Source of the DNA: Synechococcus sp. SynAce01
GTDB lineage: Bacteria > Cyanobacteriota > Cyanobacteriia > PCC-6307 > Cyanobiaceae
DNA length: 64,000 nucleotides
Direction: 5' to 3'
Assembly (NCBI RefSeq): GCF_001885215.1
Contig: NZ_CP018091.1
Span: forward strand, 1,116,001 to 1,180,000
Position numbers and translations under genes: made by a program. How positions within the stretch are numbered: the stretch's first letter is position 1; every line of letters starts with the position of its first letter. The notes under the pieces were generated by a model. It ran no database searches and was not told the origin of the DNA. It worked only from the letters and a program-made list of their open reading frames with translations. Positions 25,421-33,684 of the stretch are shown piece after piece.

Positions 25421-25885
25421 TTGGATCGGCGCCGATGCTGGCCATCTGCGCCGCTCTGCTCCAGCTCAAGGGCGCTCCCCTGTCCAGGAGTGGATGGGGT
25501 GCTGGGGGCGCCGCTATTGAAACGCCTGCCCGTCTGGATCGACCCCGTAGGCCAGCGCCTTCGCCTTGGGGATGGAGCCGTGGCATTCGCGGACACCGGC
25601 GCCGAGGGTTTGTTCCTCAGCCCTGCCATAGCCACGCGTCTGGGGCCGATCGGGCCGGAGGAACCGGTGCGGCTGGTGGGCTTTGGCGGCGAGCAACAGG
25701 TGAAACGCCAGCGTTTTGCTGGGTTGGGGCTCGGGTTGGGCCCGGCCCGCGTCGAGGGCATCGTCACTGCCAATCCGATTTTTGCTGAACTTCAAGTGGA
25801 GGCGATCGTTGGCCAGGAGCTGCTGCACACGCACCGCCAGCTCTGGCGGCTTGATCAGAGGCCACCCACGCTCAGCCTGTGGTGA
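25421..25885 (+). CDS. Retropepsin-like aspartic protease domain protein, probably truncated
   Basis: 154 codons with an uncertain start. The central part reads ADTGAEGLFLSPAIATRLG, the D-T-G-[AS] active-site motif of retropepsin-like proteases. The end (VEAIVGQELLHTHRQLWRLD) resembles the I-[LV]-G-x-x-[LF] strand that closes such a domain. A similar closing phrase, VDGVLGAPLLKRLPVWIDP, comes before the DTGA, as if a first half-domain had lost its own DTG part. A possible signal start (MLAICAALLQL at 25435) lies in another frame, which also suggests deletion. Its stop overlaps the start of the CPBP gene. Confidence 0.5.
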   Translation: MDRRRCWPSAPLCSSSRALPCPGVDGVLGAPLLKRLPVWIDPVGQRLRLGDGAVAFADTGAEGLFLSPAIATRLGPIGPEEPVRLVGFGGEQQVKRQRFAGLGLGLGPARVEGIVTANPIFAELQVEAIVGQELLHTHRQLWRLDQRPPTLSLW

Positions 25886-28374
25886 AGTCATTCACGGCTC
25901 TCCTGGCGTGGTCGCTAGCCCTGGTGCTGGCGCTCGCGGCCCTGTTCAGCCCAGCCCTGGCGACGATGGGAGCAACCTCCCCCGGCATCGGCACCCCCAG
26001 CGCCCCCTTGCCGCTCTCCAATGATGCCCTCAGCGAACGGGCCCCGTTCAACCAGAGCGCCCACTACCCCCTGGGCCTGCGCCCCGATCCCGCCCTCTAC
26101 AAACCCCACGCCGACTGGATCGGCAGATTGATCCTGCCCAGTGAGCGCGAGCTGGCCGAGGCCCCGGGCACTCCGGGCCAGGACTGGACCTGGATCGAAC
26201 TCGAACAGGTGCCAGCGCCGCAGGCGTCGTTGCTGGGCCAGCGCCTACGGCTCGGCTGGAAGGACAACCCACCTCTGACGAACCTGGTGCGCGCGGTCAC
26301 CACCGACATCCGTCTGGATGCCGCCGCCCGCTCCGCCAGCACCGATGGCAACGTGGTGCCCGTGCGCCTCAATGGACGCCGGCGAGTGGGGCCGCTGCAG
26401 TCCCTGGCGGGCGCGCGCCCCCGCGATGACGTGATCGTGGAACTGCAAGAGGTCGCCGTGGCGCCTGCCGATGGGCTCGCCGCTGCGGGCGCCCCATCTC
26501 TGCGCATCGGCCGGCCGCCGATCCAGACCACCGGCCGCTGGGTGGCGCTGGCGCAGATCCTGGGCCCCGCCCCAGCTGTTGGCGGCGGTTCAGCCTCCGA
26601 TCGCTACCGGGTGCAGCACTACGACAGCGAGCGGGGGGCGTTCAGTGGGCCGATCACCACCGTGCGCGTCCCCCAGCAGCCCCTCAACCGCAACGGCCGC
26701 TGGATGTCCAGCCCCTTGGGCCTGGTGAGCAACCCCATCGGCGAGCAGGGCTGGTATCTCTATGGCGCCCCCGATGCCACGGGGCTGTTCACGGTCCAGG
26801 CCCTGCGGCCCCGGGCCTTGTTTCAGCTCATGGCCGACCAGCTGCAGCACGGCCGCGACGCCAGCTTGCGCTACCTGCAGCGCGGCAGCTGGGCCCCCAC
26901 CAGCCTCCAGCGCGGAAGTTTCTCGCGGGTCGAGCTTGCCGCGAAAACTCCGGTGCCCTGGGTCCTGGGGGACCGCGGCCTGCTGATCCACCTGTTCGGG
27001 GGCATCGGTGGCCGCCAGGCAGAGCCCATCGCTTTTTTCACCGTGACCGGCCACTTCGCCTTCGGAGAGGCGGAGGTGGTGCGCGACCCCTTCACCGGCG
27101 AGCTTCAGTTCGCCCTGCGTTACCACCAGATCTATGCCAACAATCCCGATGGGATCGTGGCCGGCACGCAGGACTGGAGCGCCTATGCCGGCGACCTGCG
27201 CCGGGGCTGGCTGGGCACACGGCCCTTCTCTGATCTGCTGGTCAAGCTGGATCGCTTCGACGAGCCCGCCCGCTCCGATTTCGGCGCTGGCGAATCCCAG
27301 TTGTCGTTGTTGAGGGAACTGCAACTGCAGGCGGAGGTGTTGATGGCCCGCTACCGCAGCGGCGATGGCACCGGCTTCAACGGCGTGGGCGCGGCGATCT
27401 CCTGCGTACAGGACTCCAGCCAGGCCCTGGCGATTGCGGTGGAGCGCCTGCGCCTGCGGCTCGCGTCTGCCACCAGCCAAGGACCTGGCTCAGGCCCCGA
27501 CGCCGAGCGGATCCAATCCCTCGAACGCCTCACCCGCTCCCTCGATGGCCTGCTCACGCCCTTTGGACAGATGCGCGCCGATTGGCGCCGCAATGCGGCC
27601 GTGGTGGAACAGTCGTCCCAGGGGATGGACGAGGGTGCGGCCTTCCGCCGCAGCACCGGTCTGCGGGTCACGTTGCTGAGCTGGCGCACGATGGTGCCCC
27701 GCAGCGGCCACGACAATCTGGCCCAGCTGTTCCTGAACCAAGGCGCCCAGCTGCATGTGCTGCGCACCAACCAGATTCCTGGCGGGGATGGGCGGATCAC
27801 TCCTTTGGCCCCCACCGATCTGCTCGGTCAGCTGCCGCCCGTGGCCTCCCTGCTGCGCCGGATCGCCTCTGCCCTGTTCATGGCCGTCGGTTGGCGAACC
27901 GTGGCCATGACCCTGGCGATCCTTGTGCCCTACGCCCTGCTGGCTCTGGCCCTGGGACGACGCTCCGGTTTCCTCCATGCGCAGGTGCGCTGGGGACCGC
28001 CACTCCCCCTGTTGCGCCGATCCCTTGGTTGGTTGCTGATGCCCGCCTTGGTGGAAGAACTGTTGTTTCGCGTCGCCCTGCTGCCCCATCCGCTGGAGGG
28101 GGAAGGCCTGGCGGGCACGCTCGCCTGGGGCTCCTTGAGCCTGGGGCTGTTTGTGATCTACCACCCCCTGGCGGGGCGCACCTGGTACCCCAACGCCAAG
28201 AGGGTGTTCCATGACCCACGTTTTCTGGTGCAGTGCACCCTGCTGGGGTTGGCCTGCCTTGTCGCCTACAACCTCAGCGGCTCGATTTGGCCGCCACTGC
28301 TGATCCACTGGCTGGCGGTCACGGTCTGGCTAGGGCCCCTGCAGGGACACCGGCGCCTACGGCCAGCACGGTGA
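25879..28374 (+). CDS. CPBP-family intramembrane protease with a long N-terminal extracytoplasmic domain
   Basis: An 831-residue protein with a GTG start (25879 or 25882). A signal-like hydrophobic helix covers residues ~5-30. A ~630-residue region follows without transmembrane segments, probably on the outer face of the membrane. The last ~170 residues are polytopic and carry the CPBP (Abi/Rce1) motif EELLFR with Glu726-Glu727, the second-motif His in IYHPLAG and the third in LIHWLAVTVW. CPBP proteases cut within or near membranes. The large domain is conserved in cyanobacteria as far as I recall, but its role is unknown. It is coupled to the retropepsin-like gene by overlap. Confidence 0.82.
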   Translation: MVKSFTALLAWSLALVLALAALFSPALATMGATSPGIGTPSAPLPLSNDALSERAPFNQSAHYPLGLRPDPALYKPHADWIGRLILPSERELAEAPGTPGQDWTWIELEQVPAPQASLLGQRLRLGWKDNPPLTNLVRAVTTDIRLDAAARSASTDGNVVPVRLNGRRRVGPLQSLAGARPRDDVIVELQEVAVAPADGLAAAGAPSLRIGRPPIQTTGRWVALAQILGPAPAVGGGSASDRYRVQHYDSERGAFSGPITTVRVPQQPLNRNGRWMSSPLGLVSNPIGEQGWYLYGAPDATGLFTVQALRPRALFQLMADQLQHGRDASLRYLQRGSWAPTSLQRGSFSRVELAAKTPVPWVLGDRGLLIHLFGGIGGRQAEPIAFFTVTGHFAFGEAEVVRDPFTGELQFALRYHQIYANNPDGIVAGTQDWSAYAGDLRRGWLGTRPFSDLLVKLDRFDEPARSDFGAGESQLSLLRELQLQAEVLMARYRSGDGTGFNGVGAAISCVQDSSQALAIAVERLRLRLASATSQGPGSGPDAERIQSLERLTRSLDGLLTPFGQMRADWRRNAAVVEQSSQGMDEGAAFRRSTGLRVTLLSWRTMVPRSGHDNLAQLFLNQGAQLHVLRTNQIPGGDGRITPLAPTDLLGQLPPVASLLRRIASALFMAVGWRTVAMTLAILVPYALLALALGRRSGFLHAQVRWGPPLPLLRRSLGWLLMPALVEELLFRVALLPHPLEGEGLAGTLAWGSLSLGLFVIYHPLAGRTWYPNAKRVFHDPRFLVQCTLLGLACLVAYNLSGSIWPPLLIHWLAVTVWLGPLQGHRRLRPAR

Positions 28375-28395
28375 CGCCGATGACCGCCAGGGCGA

Positions 28396-28509
28396 TCAGC
28401 ACCAGGCCCTGGGCCCACGGCCACCGACTGAAATCGAGCTCAGGCCGCTCTTGGCAAAGTTGAAGCGGAGGGGGCCAAGGCGGGCGGAGCGGCGGAAGCG
28501 GAAGGGCAT
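28396..28509 (-). pseudogene. DUF4236 protein remnant
   Basis: A 37-codon frame from the ATG at 28509 starts with MPFRFRRSARLGPLRFNFAK followed by SGLSSISVGGRG, which is the conserved N-terminus of DUF4236 proteins. It then breaks off. In another frame a hydrophobic helix (LVLIALAVIGVTVLAVGAG) follows and ends inside the CPBP 3' end. The middle of the gene is deleted and the reading frame shifted. This explains part of the 327-base space between the CPBP and glycosyltransferase genes; the rest shows nothing. Confidence 0.55.
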
Positions 28510-28701
28510 GGCGATCAGCGGATCATGAAGCGCTTGCTCCCGGAACTGAGTCAGCCCAATGGATGCGCCATGAAGACCACCAGCCTGCCGGGCCAACAAC
28601 CTGTTGGCACTACACAGCCAGATCACACCTAACCCCATCCGATCCGGTCCGTCGCCGGTAGTCCCTGCATCCCCTATCGCAGCGGTCAGCATCGTTGGAT
28701 C

Positions 28702-29466
28702 GTGACGACGCAAGCCACACCAATGAGCAGGCCATCCCGGGCGCCGCGGCCGGATCCGCTGCCTCGCGCCCTGCCGACCACGGCTGGAGGAGAAGCCACG
28801 ATCAGCGTGGTCATCCCGGTGCTGAATGAAGCCGGCCTGCTGGAATCGGCCCTGCCCCACTGGCACAGCCTCGAGCGCGGCGGGGCGGAGTTGATCGTGG
28901 TCGACGGCGGCAGCAGCGATGGCACGGCCGAGCGGATCCGCCAGCAAGGCTTCGCGCTGGTGCAGGCAGAGCGGGGCCGCGCCCGCCAGATGAATGCCGG
29001 TGCCGGCCACAGCAGCGGCGCGCTGCTGCTCTTTCTCCACGCTGACACCCGCCTGCCTATGGGCGCGCTCGCCCTGGTGCGGCAGGCCCTCTCGGCCGGC
29101 CCCGGCTGGGGTCGCTTTGATGTGGAGCTCTCGGGCGGCGGCGCGCTGCTGCGGCTGGTGGCCGCCTCGATGAACCTGCGCTCGCGGCTGGGCGGCATCG
29201 CCACCGGCGATCAGGCGATTTTTCTGAGCCGCACCTGCTTCGATCGCGTCGGCGGCTTTCCTAACCAGCCGCTGATGGAAGACGTCGAACTCTCGGCGCG
29301 GCTGCGGTCCCTGTCCGCCCCCGTCTGCCTGCGGGCCCGGGTGGTCACCTCAGCGCGGCGCTGGCATCGCTACGGCATCGTGCCGACGATCCTGACCATG
29401 TGGGGCTTGCGACTGGCCTATGCCTGCGGCGTTCCGGCCCAGGCGTTGGCACGGTTCTACCGATGA
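28702..29466 (+). CDS. Arsenosugar-type GT2 glycosyltransferase (TIGR04283 family)
   Basis: A 254-residue GT-A enzyme. The motif order fits the arsenosugar-associated family: ISVVIPVLNEAGLLESALPH, IVVDGGSSDGT, LLFLHADTRLP (D-x-D equivalent) and GDQAIFLSRTCFDRVGGFP, ending with HRYGIVPTILTMW. In arsenosugar clusters these transferases act after the radical SAM step, when dimethylarsenical ribosides are built. The next gene overlaps by four bases (ATGA). A Met-rich start is uncertain; the domain begins about 30 residues in. The operon continues through two more transferases and a DUF547 lipoprotein. Confidence 0.87.
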   Translation: MTTQATPMSRPSRAPRPDPLPRALPTTAGGEATISVVIPVLNEAGLLESALPHWHSLERGGAELIVVDGGSSDGTAERIRQQGFALVQAERGRARQMNAGAGHSSGALLLFLHADTRLPMGALALVRQALSAGPGWGRFDVELSGGGALLRLVAASMNLRSRLGGIATGDQAIFLSRTCFDRVGGFPNQPLMEDVELSARLRSLSAPVCLRARVVTSARRWHRYGIVPTILTMWGLRLAYACGVPAQALARFYR

Positions 29467-30236
29467 ACGCCAACCGCGCAGGCCGCTTCACCACCGTTGA
29501 CGGCACCGTGGGCGACACCGTCATGGTGATCATTCCAGTACTCAACGAGCAGGACACCCTGGCTGCGGTGATCAACCAGCTGCAAGCGATCGGCCTGCCT
29601 CACATCCGGGTGGTCGACAACGGCAGCAGCGATGCCAGCGCTGCGGTGGCCACGGCCGCCGGCGCCGCGTTGCTGCGCGAACCGGTGGCCGGCTACGGCC
29701 GGGCCTGCTGGCGCGGGCTCGCCCAGCTGCCCGAGGCGATCGACTGGATCCTCTTCTGCGATGGCGACGGCAGCGACGACCTGGCCTCGTTGCCGGGCTG
29801 GAGCAGCCGGCTGGCCGACCACGACCTGATCCTGGGCAACCGGGCCGCCACAGCAGCAGGCCGCCGGGCGCTCACACCCGTGCAGCGCTTCGGGAACCGC
29901 CTGGCGACCAGCCTGATCCAGCTGGGCTGGGGCCGGCGCTACCAGGATCTCGGCCCGCTGCGGTTGGTGCGCCGCAGCAGCCTGCCAGCGCTGGAGATGG
30001 GCGATCGCGGCTTCGGCTGGACGATCGAGATGCAGGTGCGGGCCATCGAAGCTGGCCTGCGCATCTGCGAGTTGCCGGTGCCGCACCATCCCCGCCGCGG
30101 CGGCCACTCCAAAATCTCCGGCACCGTGGGGGGAAGCGTTCGGGCCGGGCTGGCCATCCTCAGCACCCTGGCTCGCCTCTACGGCCAACGGCTGCGGCGG
30201 AACCGGTTCGTGCAATCGCGCAGCGAATCGTCCTGA
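29463..30236 (+). CDS. GT2 glycosyltransferase, dolichol-phosphate-mannose-synthase-like
   Basis: The ATG at 29463 overlaps the previous stop. 257 residues with VMVIIPVLNEQDTLAAVI, VVDNGSSDASA and FCDGDGSDD (the D-x-D metal site), then the family phrase RYQDLGPLRLVRR and the C-terminal RRGGHSKISGTVGGSVRAG. This resembles GT2 enzymes that use or make polyprenyl-phosphate sugars (DPM1/UgtP type). Two bases separate it from a GT-C membrane transferase, which would use such a lipid-linked sugar; the pair thus forms a logical unit in the arsenosugar operon. Confidence 0.87.
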   Translation: MNANRAGRFTTVDGTVGDTVMVIIPVLNEQDTLAAVINQLQAIGLPHIRVVDNGSSDASAAVATAAGAALLREPVAGYGRACWRGLAQLPEAIDWILFCDGDGSDDLASLPGWSSRLADHDLILGNRAATAAGRRALTPVQRFGNRLATSLIQLGWGRRYQDLGPLRLVRRSSLPALEMGDRGFGWTIEMQVRAIEAGLRICELPVPHHPRRGGHSKISGTVGGSVRAGLAILSTLARLYGQRLRRNRFVQSRSESS

Positions 30237-30237
30237 A

Positions 30238-31551
30238 ATGGAACGTCCTCCCGCCTCGCCAGCTTCCACACCGCCGGCTCCCGCCTGGATCCTCCCCACC
30301 AGCGCCGCCCTGCTGATCATTGGCGCCGCCGCGATGGCCCCGAACGGGCAGCTGACGGATCCAGCCGTGCTGCAGCACTTCTTCCTGGCAGCGGCCGTGA
30401 TGCTGGCGGGCTTCGCCCTCACCTGGCAGCTGAAAACGGTGGGGGCGGCCTGGTTCTGGGGCGTGGCGCTGGCCGCCCGGCTGCTGCTGCTGCCGATGGA
30501 GCCCGGCGACGACATCTGGCGCTACCTCTGGGAAGGGCACATCCAGACCCTGGGCTTCAATCCGTTCGAGCTGGCGCCCGACGCCGCCGCGCTGGTTCCC
30601 TTGCGCACCCCCTGGTGGGGGCTGATCAACCACCAGGACGTCTCAGCGATCTACCCGCCGCTGACCCAACTGCTGTTCCGGCTGCTGGCCTTGGGCGGCC
30701 CCAGCGTGCTGGCCGTGAAGCTGGCGATCGTGGCGGCCGATCTGGGGGTCTGCGCGTTGCTGGCGCGCCACTTCGGCCACGGCCCGAGCCTGCTCTACGC
30801 CTGGAACCCCCTGATCCTCACTGTCTTCGCGGGGAGCGGGCATTTCGACAGCTGGTTCCTGCTGCCGCTGGTGGCGGCCTGGTTCCTGATCGATCCAGCC
30901 CAGGGCGATCGGCGTTGGCTGGCGGGCGCCCTGCTGCTGGGCGTGAGCATCGCGATCAAGTGGATCTCCCTGCCGGTGCTGGGGTTCCTGGCCTGGCGGT
31001 CGCTGCGGGCGCGGCGCCCCGGGCTGGCCCTGTTGGTGGGGGCGCTGGGGCTGATGCCGATGGTGGCGTCGGCGTTGGTGTTCTGCGAACCAACCAGCTG
31101 CCCGCTGGTTCCCACCGGATCGTCCTTCGTGCGTTACGGGCGCAGCGCCGAGCTGTTGCCCCATCTGGTGGGCGCCGTCTGGAGCGCCTCGCGGAGCTGG
31201 AACGCCCTGTTTCTGCTCGCCCCACTGCCGGTGCTGGCGCTGCTGACGTTGCGGGCCCGCAGCGTCGCCCAGTTCTGCCGCTGGTGGTTCCTTTGCCTTT
31301 TCTTCACATCCCCGATCATCCATGCCTGGTACTTCAGTTGGCTGATCCCCTTCGCGGTGCCGAACAGGCACTGGGGGGCGCGGCTGGTCAGCGGCTCCGC
31401 CTTCCTCTACTTCGTGCTCCCATCCCGCCTGCCGGTCTGGGAACTCAGCGATCCCGAACGCCTGCTGCTCTGGGGCCCCCTCCTGTTCGGCACCGCCCTG
31501 AGCGCCCTCGCTGGCACCGCTGACCCCGTTGAACTTCCAGAAAACGCCTGA
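30238..31551 (+). CDS. Polytopic GT-C glycosyltransferase (GT87/mannosyltransferase-like)
   Basis: A 437-residue membrane protein with about ten to twelve hydrophobic segments. The acidic loop MEPGDDIWRYLWEGHIQ and the phrase NPFELAP in the first large loop are typical of polyprenyl-phosphate-sugar-dependent GT-C enzymes, where the Asp pair is catalytic. FDSWFLLPLVAAWFLI and AIKWISLPVLGF occur later. It starts two bases after the GT2 gene, so both are in one operon. Donor and acceptor are unknown; by context it could complete a glycoside on an arsenosugar or arsenolipid. Confidence 0.78.
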   Translation: MERPPASPASTPPAPAWILPTSAALLIIGAAAMAPNGQLTDPAVLQHFFLAAAVMLAGFALTWQLKTVGAAWFWGVALAARLLLLPMEPGDDIWRYLWEGHIQTLGFNPFELAPDAAALVPLRTPWWGLINHQDVSAIYPPLTQLLFRLLALGGPSVLAVKLAIVAADLGVCALLARHFGHGPSLLYAWNPLILTVFAGSGHFDSWFLLPLVAAWFLIDPAQGDRRWLAGALLLGVSIAIKWISLPVLGFLAWRSLRARRPGLALLVGALGLMPMVASALVFCEPTSCPLVPTGSSFVRYGRSAELLPHLVGAVWSASRSWNALFLLAPLPVLALLTLRARSVAQFCRWWFLCLFFTSPIIHAWYFSWLIPFAVPNRHWGARLVSGSAFLYFVLPSRLPVWELSDPERLLLWGPLLFGTALSALAGTADPVELPENA

Positions 31552-31623
31552 ATCAGATCCCTTCTGAATCCCGACGGCCTCTGACCGCACGGCCTTCTGA
31601 CCCGACTGTCTCCTGAACCCGCC

Positions 31624-32529
31624 ATGCTCCGCCCGTCCCTCTCCAGGCCCAGCCTGCCGTCGTTGCTGGGCCTGCCGGCCCTGATCGGCAGCTTGATCCT
31701 GCTGCCCGCCTGCGGCCTGCTGCCCCAGTTCTCCGGCCCGTCCGGTGGCCTGGGGGGGCTGGCGGGGCTGGCCAGCTCAACGGCCACGCCGGCCCCACTG
31801 CTCGATAACAGCGCTTTCACCGAAGTGCTGGAGCGCTTTGTGGATGCCGAGGGTCTGGTGGATTACCGCGGCCTGCAGCAGAACCCCAAGGCGCTCCAGG
31901 CCTACGTGGACCAGCTCGCCGCCCTTCCCGCCGCCAGCTTCGCCAGCTGGAGCGAAGCGGAGCAGATCGCTGTGCTGATCAACGCCTACAACGCCCTCAC
32001 CCTGGTCGCGATCATCGAGCACGACCCGCTCAAGGCCAGCATCCGCGACATCCTCGGGGTGTGGAACCTGAGGCGCCACAGCGTGGCCGGCCAGTCGATG
32101 ACCCTCGATCACCTCGAGCACGGCATCCTGCGCAAGGACTACAACGAACCGCGCATCCATGCCGCCCTCGTCTGCGCGGCGGTGAGTTGCCCGCCCCTGC
32201 GCCGCGAGCCGTTCAGCGGCGAACAGCTCGATGCCCAGCTCGACAACCAAGTGGACCTCTGGCTCAGCGGACCCCACGGCCTGCAGATCGATCGCGCCAC
32301 CAACACCGTGGCGATCTCGAAGATCTTCGAGTGGTTCGCCGAAGACTGGGACCGCACCTACAAAACTGACAAGGTGTTCGGCGGCAACCCCAAGCAAAGC
32401 GCCGTGCTCAATTTCATCAGCCAACACAGCCCCCCGGCCGACCGCGTCTACCTCAACGACGCCACCTACCGCTTCACCTACCTCGACTACGACTGGGCCC
32501 TGAACAGCCAGAGAAAGCCAGATGGGTGA
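31624..32529 (+). CDS. DUF547 lipoprotein
   Basis: A 301-residue protein. An N-terminal hydrophobic segment ends in a lipobox-like LLPACGL (Cys near residue 31), predicting a lipid-anchored protein outside the plasma membrane. The DUF547 domain follows: LINAYNALTLVAI, the loop HAALVCAAVSCPPLRREPFS with its conserved Cys residues, ISKIFEWFAEDW and YLDYDWALN. DUF547 is a papain-like-fold prediction with no proven activity; it commonly lies near arsenosugar genes. It ends 4 bases before the end of convergent arsM. Confidence 0.88.
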   Translation: MLRPSLSRPSLPSLLGLPALIGSLILLPACGLLPQFSGPSGGLGGLAGLASSTATPAPLLDNSAFTEVLERFVDAEGLVDYRGLQQNPKALQAYVDQLAALPAASFASWSEAEQIAVLINAYNALTLVAIIEHDPLKASIRDILGVWNLRRHSVAGQSMTLDHLEHGILRKDYNEPRIHAALVCAAVSCPPLRREPFSGEQLDAQLDNQVDLWLSGPHGLQIDRATNTVAISKIFEWFAEDWDRTYKTDKVFGGNPKQSAVLNFISQHSPPADRVYLNDATYRFTYLDYDWALNSQRKPDG

Positions 32530-32533
32530 ACGC

Positions 32534-33634
32534 TCAGCAGCAGCTGGCAGATTCTGAAGTGAGGCTGCCGTCAGGGGAGCAAACAGAGCCTGCATCGGCA
32601 AGGTCAAAAGGAAGGCCGCCACCGCAGCCGGGGAAGGGGCCGTAGTGGCGATCGAAGCTGCCGATGAACTGGAAGTGGGGCGCGTGGCGGCTTTCGGCCA
32701 GCATCCGGAAGGTGTTGCCGCAGACGGGGAACACCCGGCCCGCCTCGATGCGGTGGTGCTTGTCGAAGGGAAAGACGTGAGGGTGGGCGGCGATTCCGCC
32801 CTGGTAGATCACGGCCTGGCCGTGGTCTTCGCAGGCTTCTTCGAGCCCGTCGATGGCGAACAGGCGGTGGGTGGCGGAGAAAAAGCGCAAGGGGCCGGTG
32901 CGCGCGCTCAGGTCTGGATCGGTGATCGCCAGCGGCCGGTCGCTCACCAGGCGCGGATCGGGGAAGCCGGCACGGCGGGCCAGCTGCTGGAAGTCGCTCC
33001 AGTAGAGGGCGCCGCTGAGGCATTCGCCGTAGAGCACCGGGTCACGGAGCAGCGCTTCGGGTACGCGCCGATCGGCGTAGACATCGGCGAAATAGAACTC
33101 GCCACCGGGCTTGAGCAGGCGCCGCACCCCGGCCAGCACGGCCAGCTTGTCGGTGCAGAGGTTCACCACACAGTTGGAAACCACCAGATCGAAGCTGGCC
33201 GGCACCAGGGGCAGCTCGCCCAGGGTCTCCAGGGTTCCCTCCAGGAACGAGACGTTGGCGTAGCCGAAGCGCTCGGCGTGGAAATCGCGATGGGCCTCGG
33301 CCACCTCCAGCTGCTGGGGGGTCATGTCGATCCCCACCACCGAGCCGGTCGGCCCCACCAACTGGGCGAGCAGGTAGACGTCGCGGCCGCTGCCGCAGCC
33401 GAGGTCGAGCACGCGGGCACCCTCCAGCAGTTCCGGCACCACCAGGCCGCAGCCGTAGTAGCGCGAGAGCACCTCGGGATGGATGCGGGCCAGCAGCGGC
33501 CGCAGAGCGGCGGGCACCGCCGAGGCATCACAGCAGGCGTCGGTGCGCAGGTCGGCGCTGCTCGCCAGGGTGCTGCCGTAGTACTCCTGAACGCCCTCCT
33601 GGAGGGTGTTGGGCTGGGTGCTGGTGCTGGCCAT
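32534..33634 (-). CDS. arsM: Arsenite methyltransferase
   Basis: A 366-residue SAM-dependent enzyme that methylates As(III). The ATG at 33634 is used because MASTSTQPNTLQEGVQEYYG is where homology should begin; upstream codons look non-coding. The SAM loop is VLDLGCGSGRD. Thiol ligands for As(III) are in DACCDA (Cys34/35), SNCVVNLC and YGECLSG. The C-terminal half is an ArsM-type tail that ends in a Cys pair. Product dimethylarsenite is the substrate for ArsS. It is the third gene in an operon after arsS and the reductase fusion, 50 bases downstream of the latter. Confidence 0.95.
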   Translation of the reverse strand: MASTSTQPNTLQEGVQEYYGSTLASSADLRTDACCDASAVPAALRPLLARIHPEVLSRYYGCGLVVPELLEGARVLDLGCGSGRDVYLLAQLVGPTGSVVGIDMTPQQLEVAEAHRDFHAERFGYANVSFLEGTLETLGELPLVPASFDLVVSNCVVNLCTDKLAVLAGVRRLLKPGGEFYFADVYADRRVPEALLRDPVLYGECLSGALYWSDFQQLARRAGFPDPRLVSDRPLAITDPDLSARTGPLRFFSATHRLFAIDGLEEACEDHGQAVIYQGGIAAHPHVFPFDKHHRIEAGRVFPVCGNTFRMLAESRHAPHFQFIGSFDRHYGPFPGCGGGLPFDLADAGSVCSPDGSLTSESASCC

Positions 33635-33684
33635 GGCGCTGGGGAACGAAGGATGGAGGGTGGGAGAAGGACGGAGGTGGGCGA

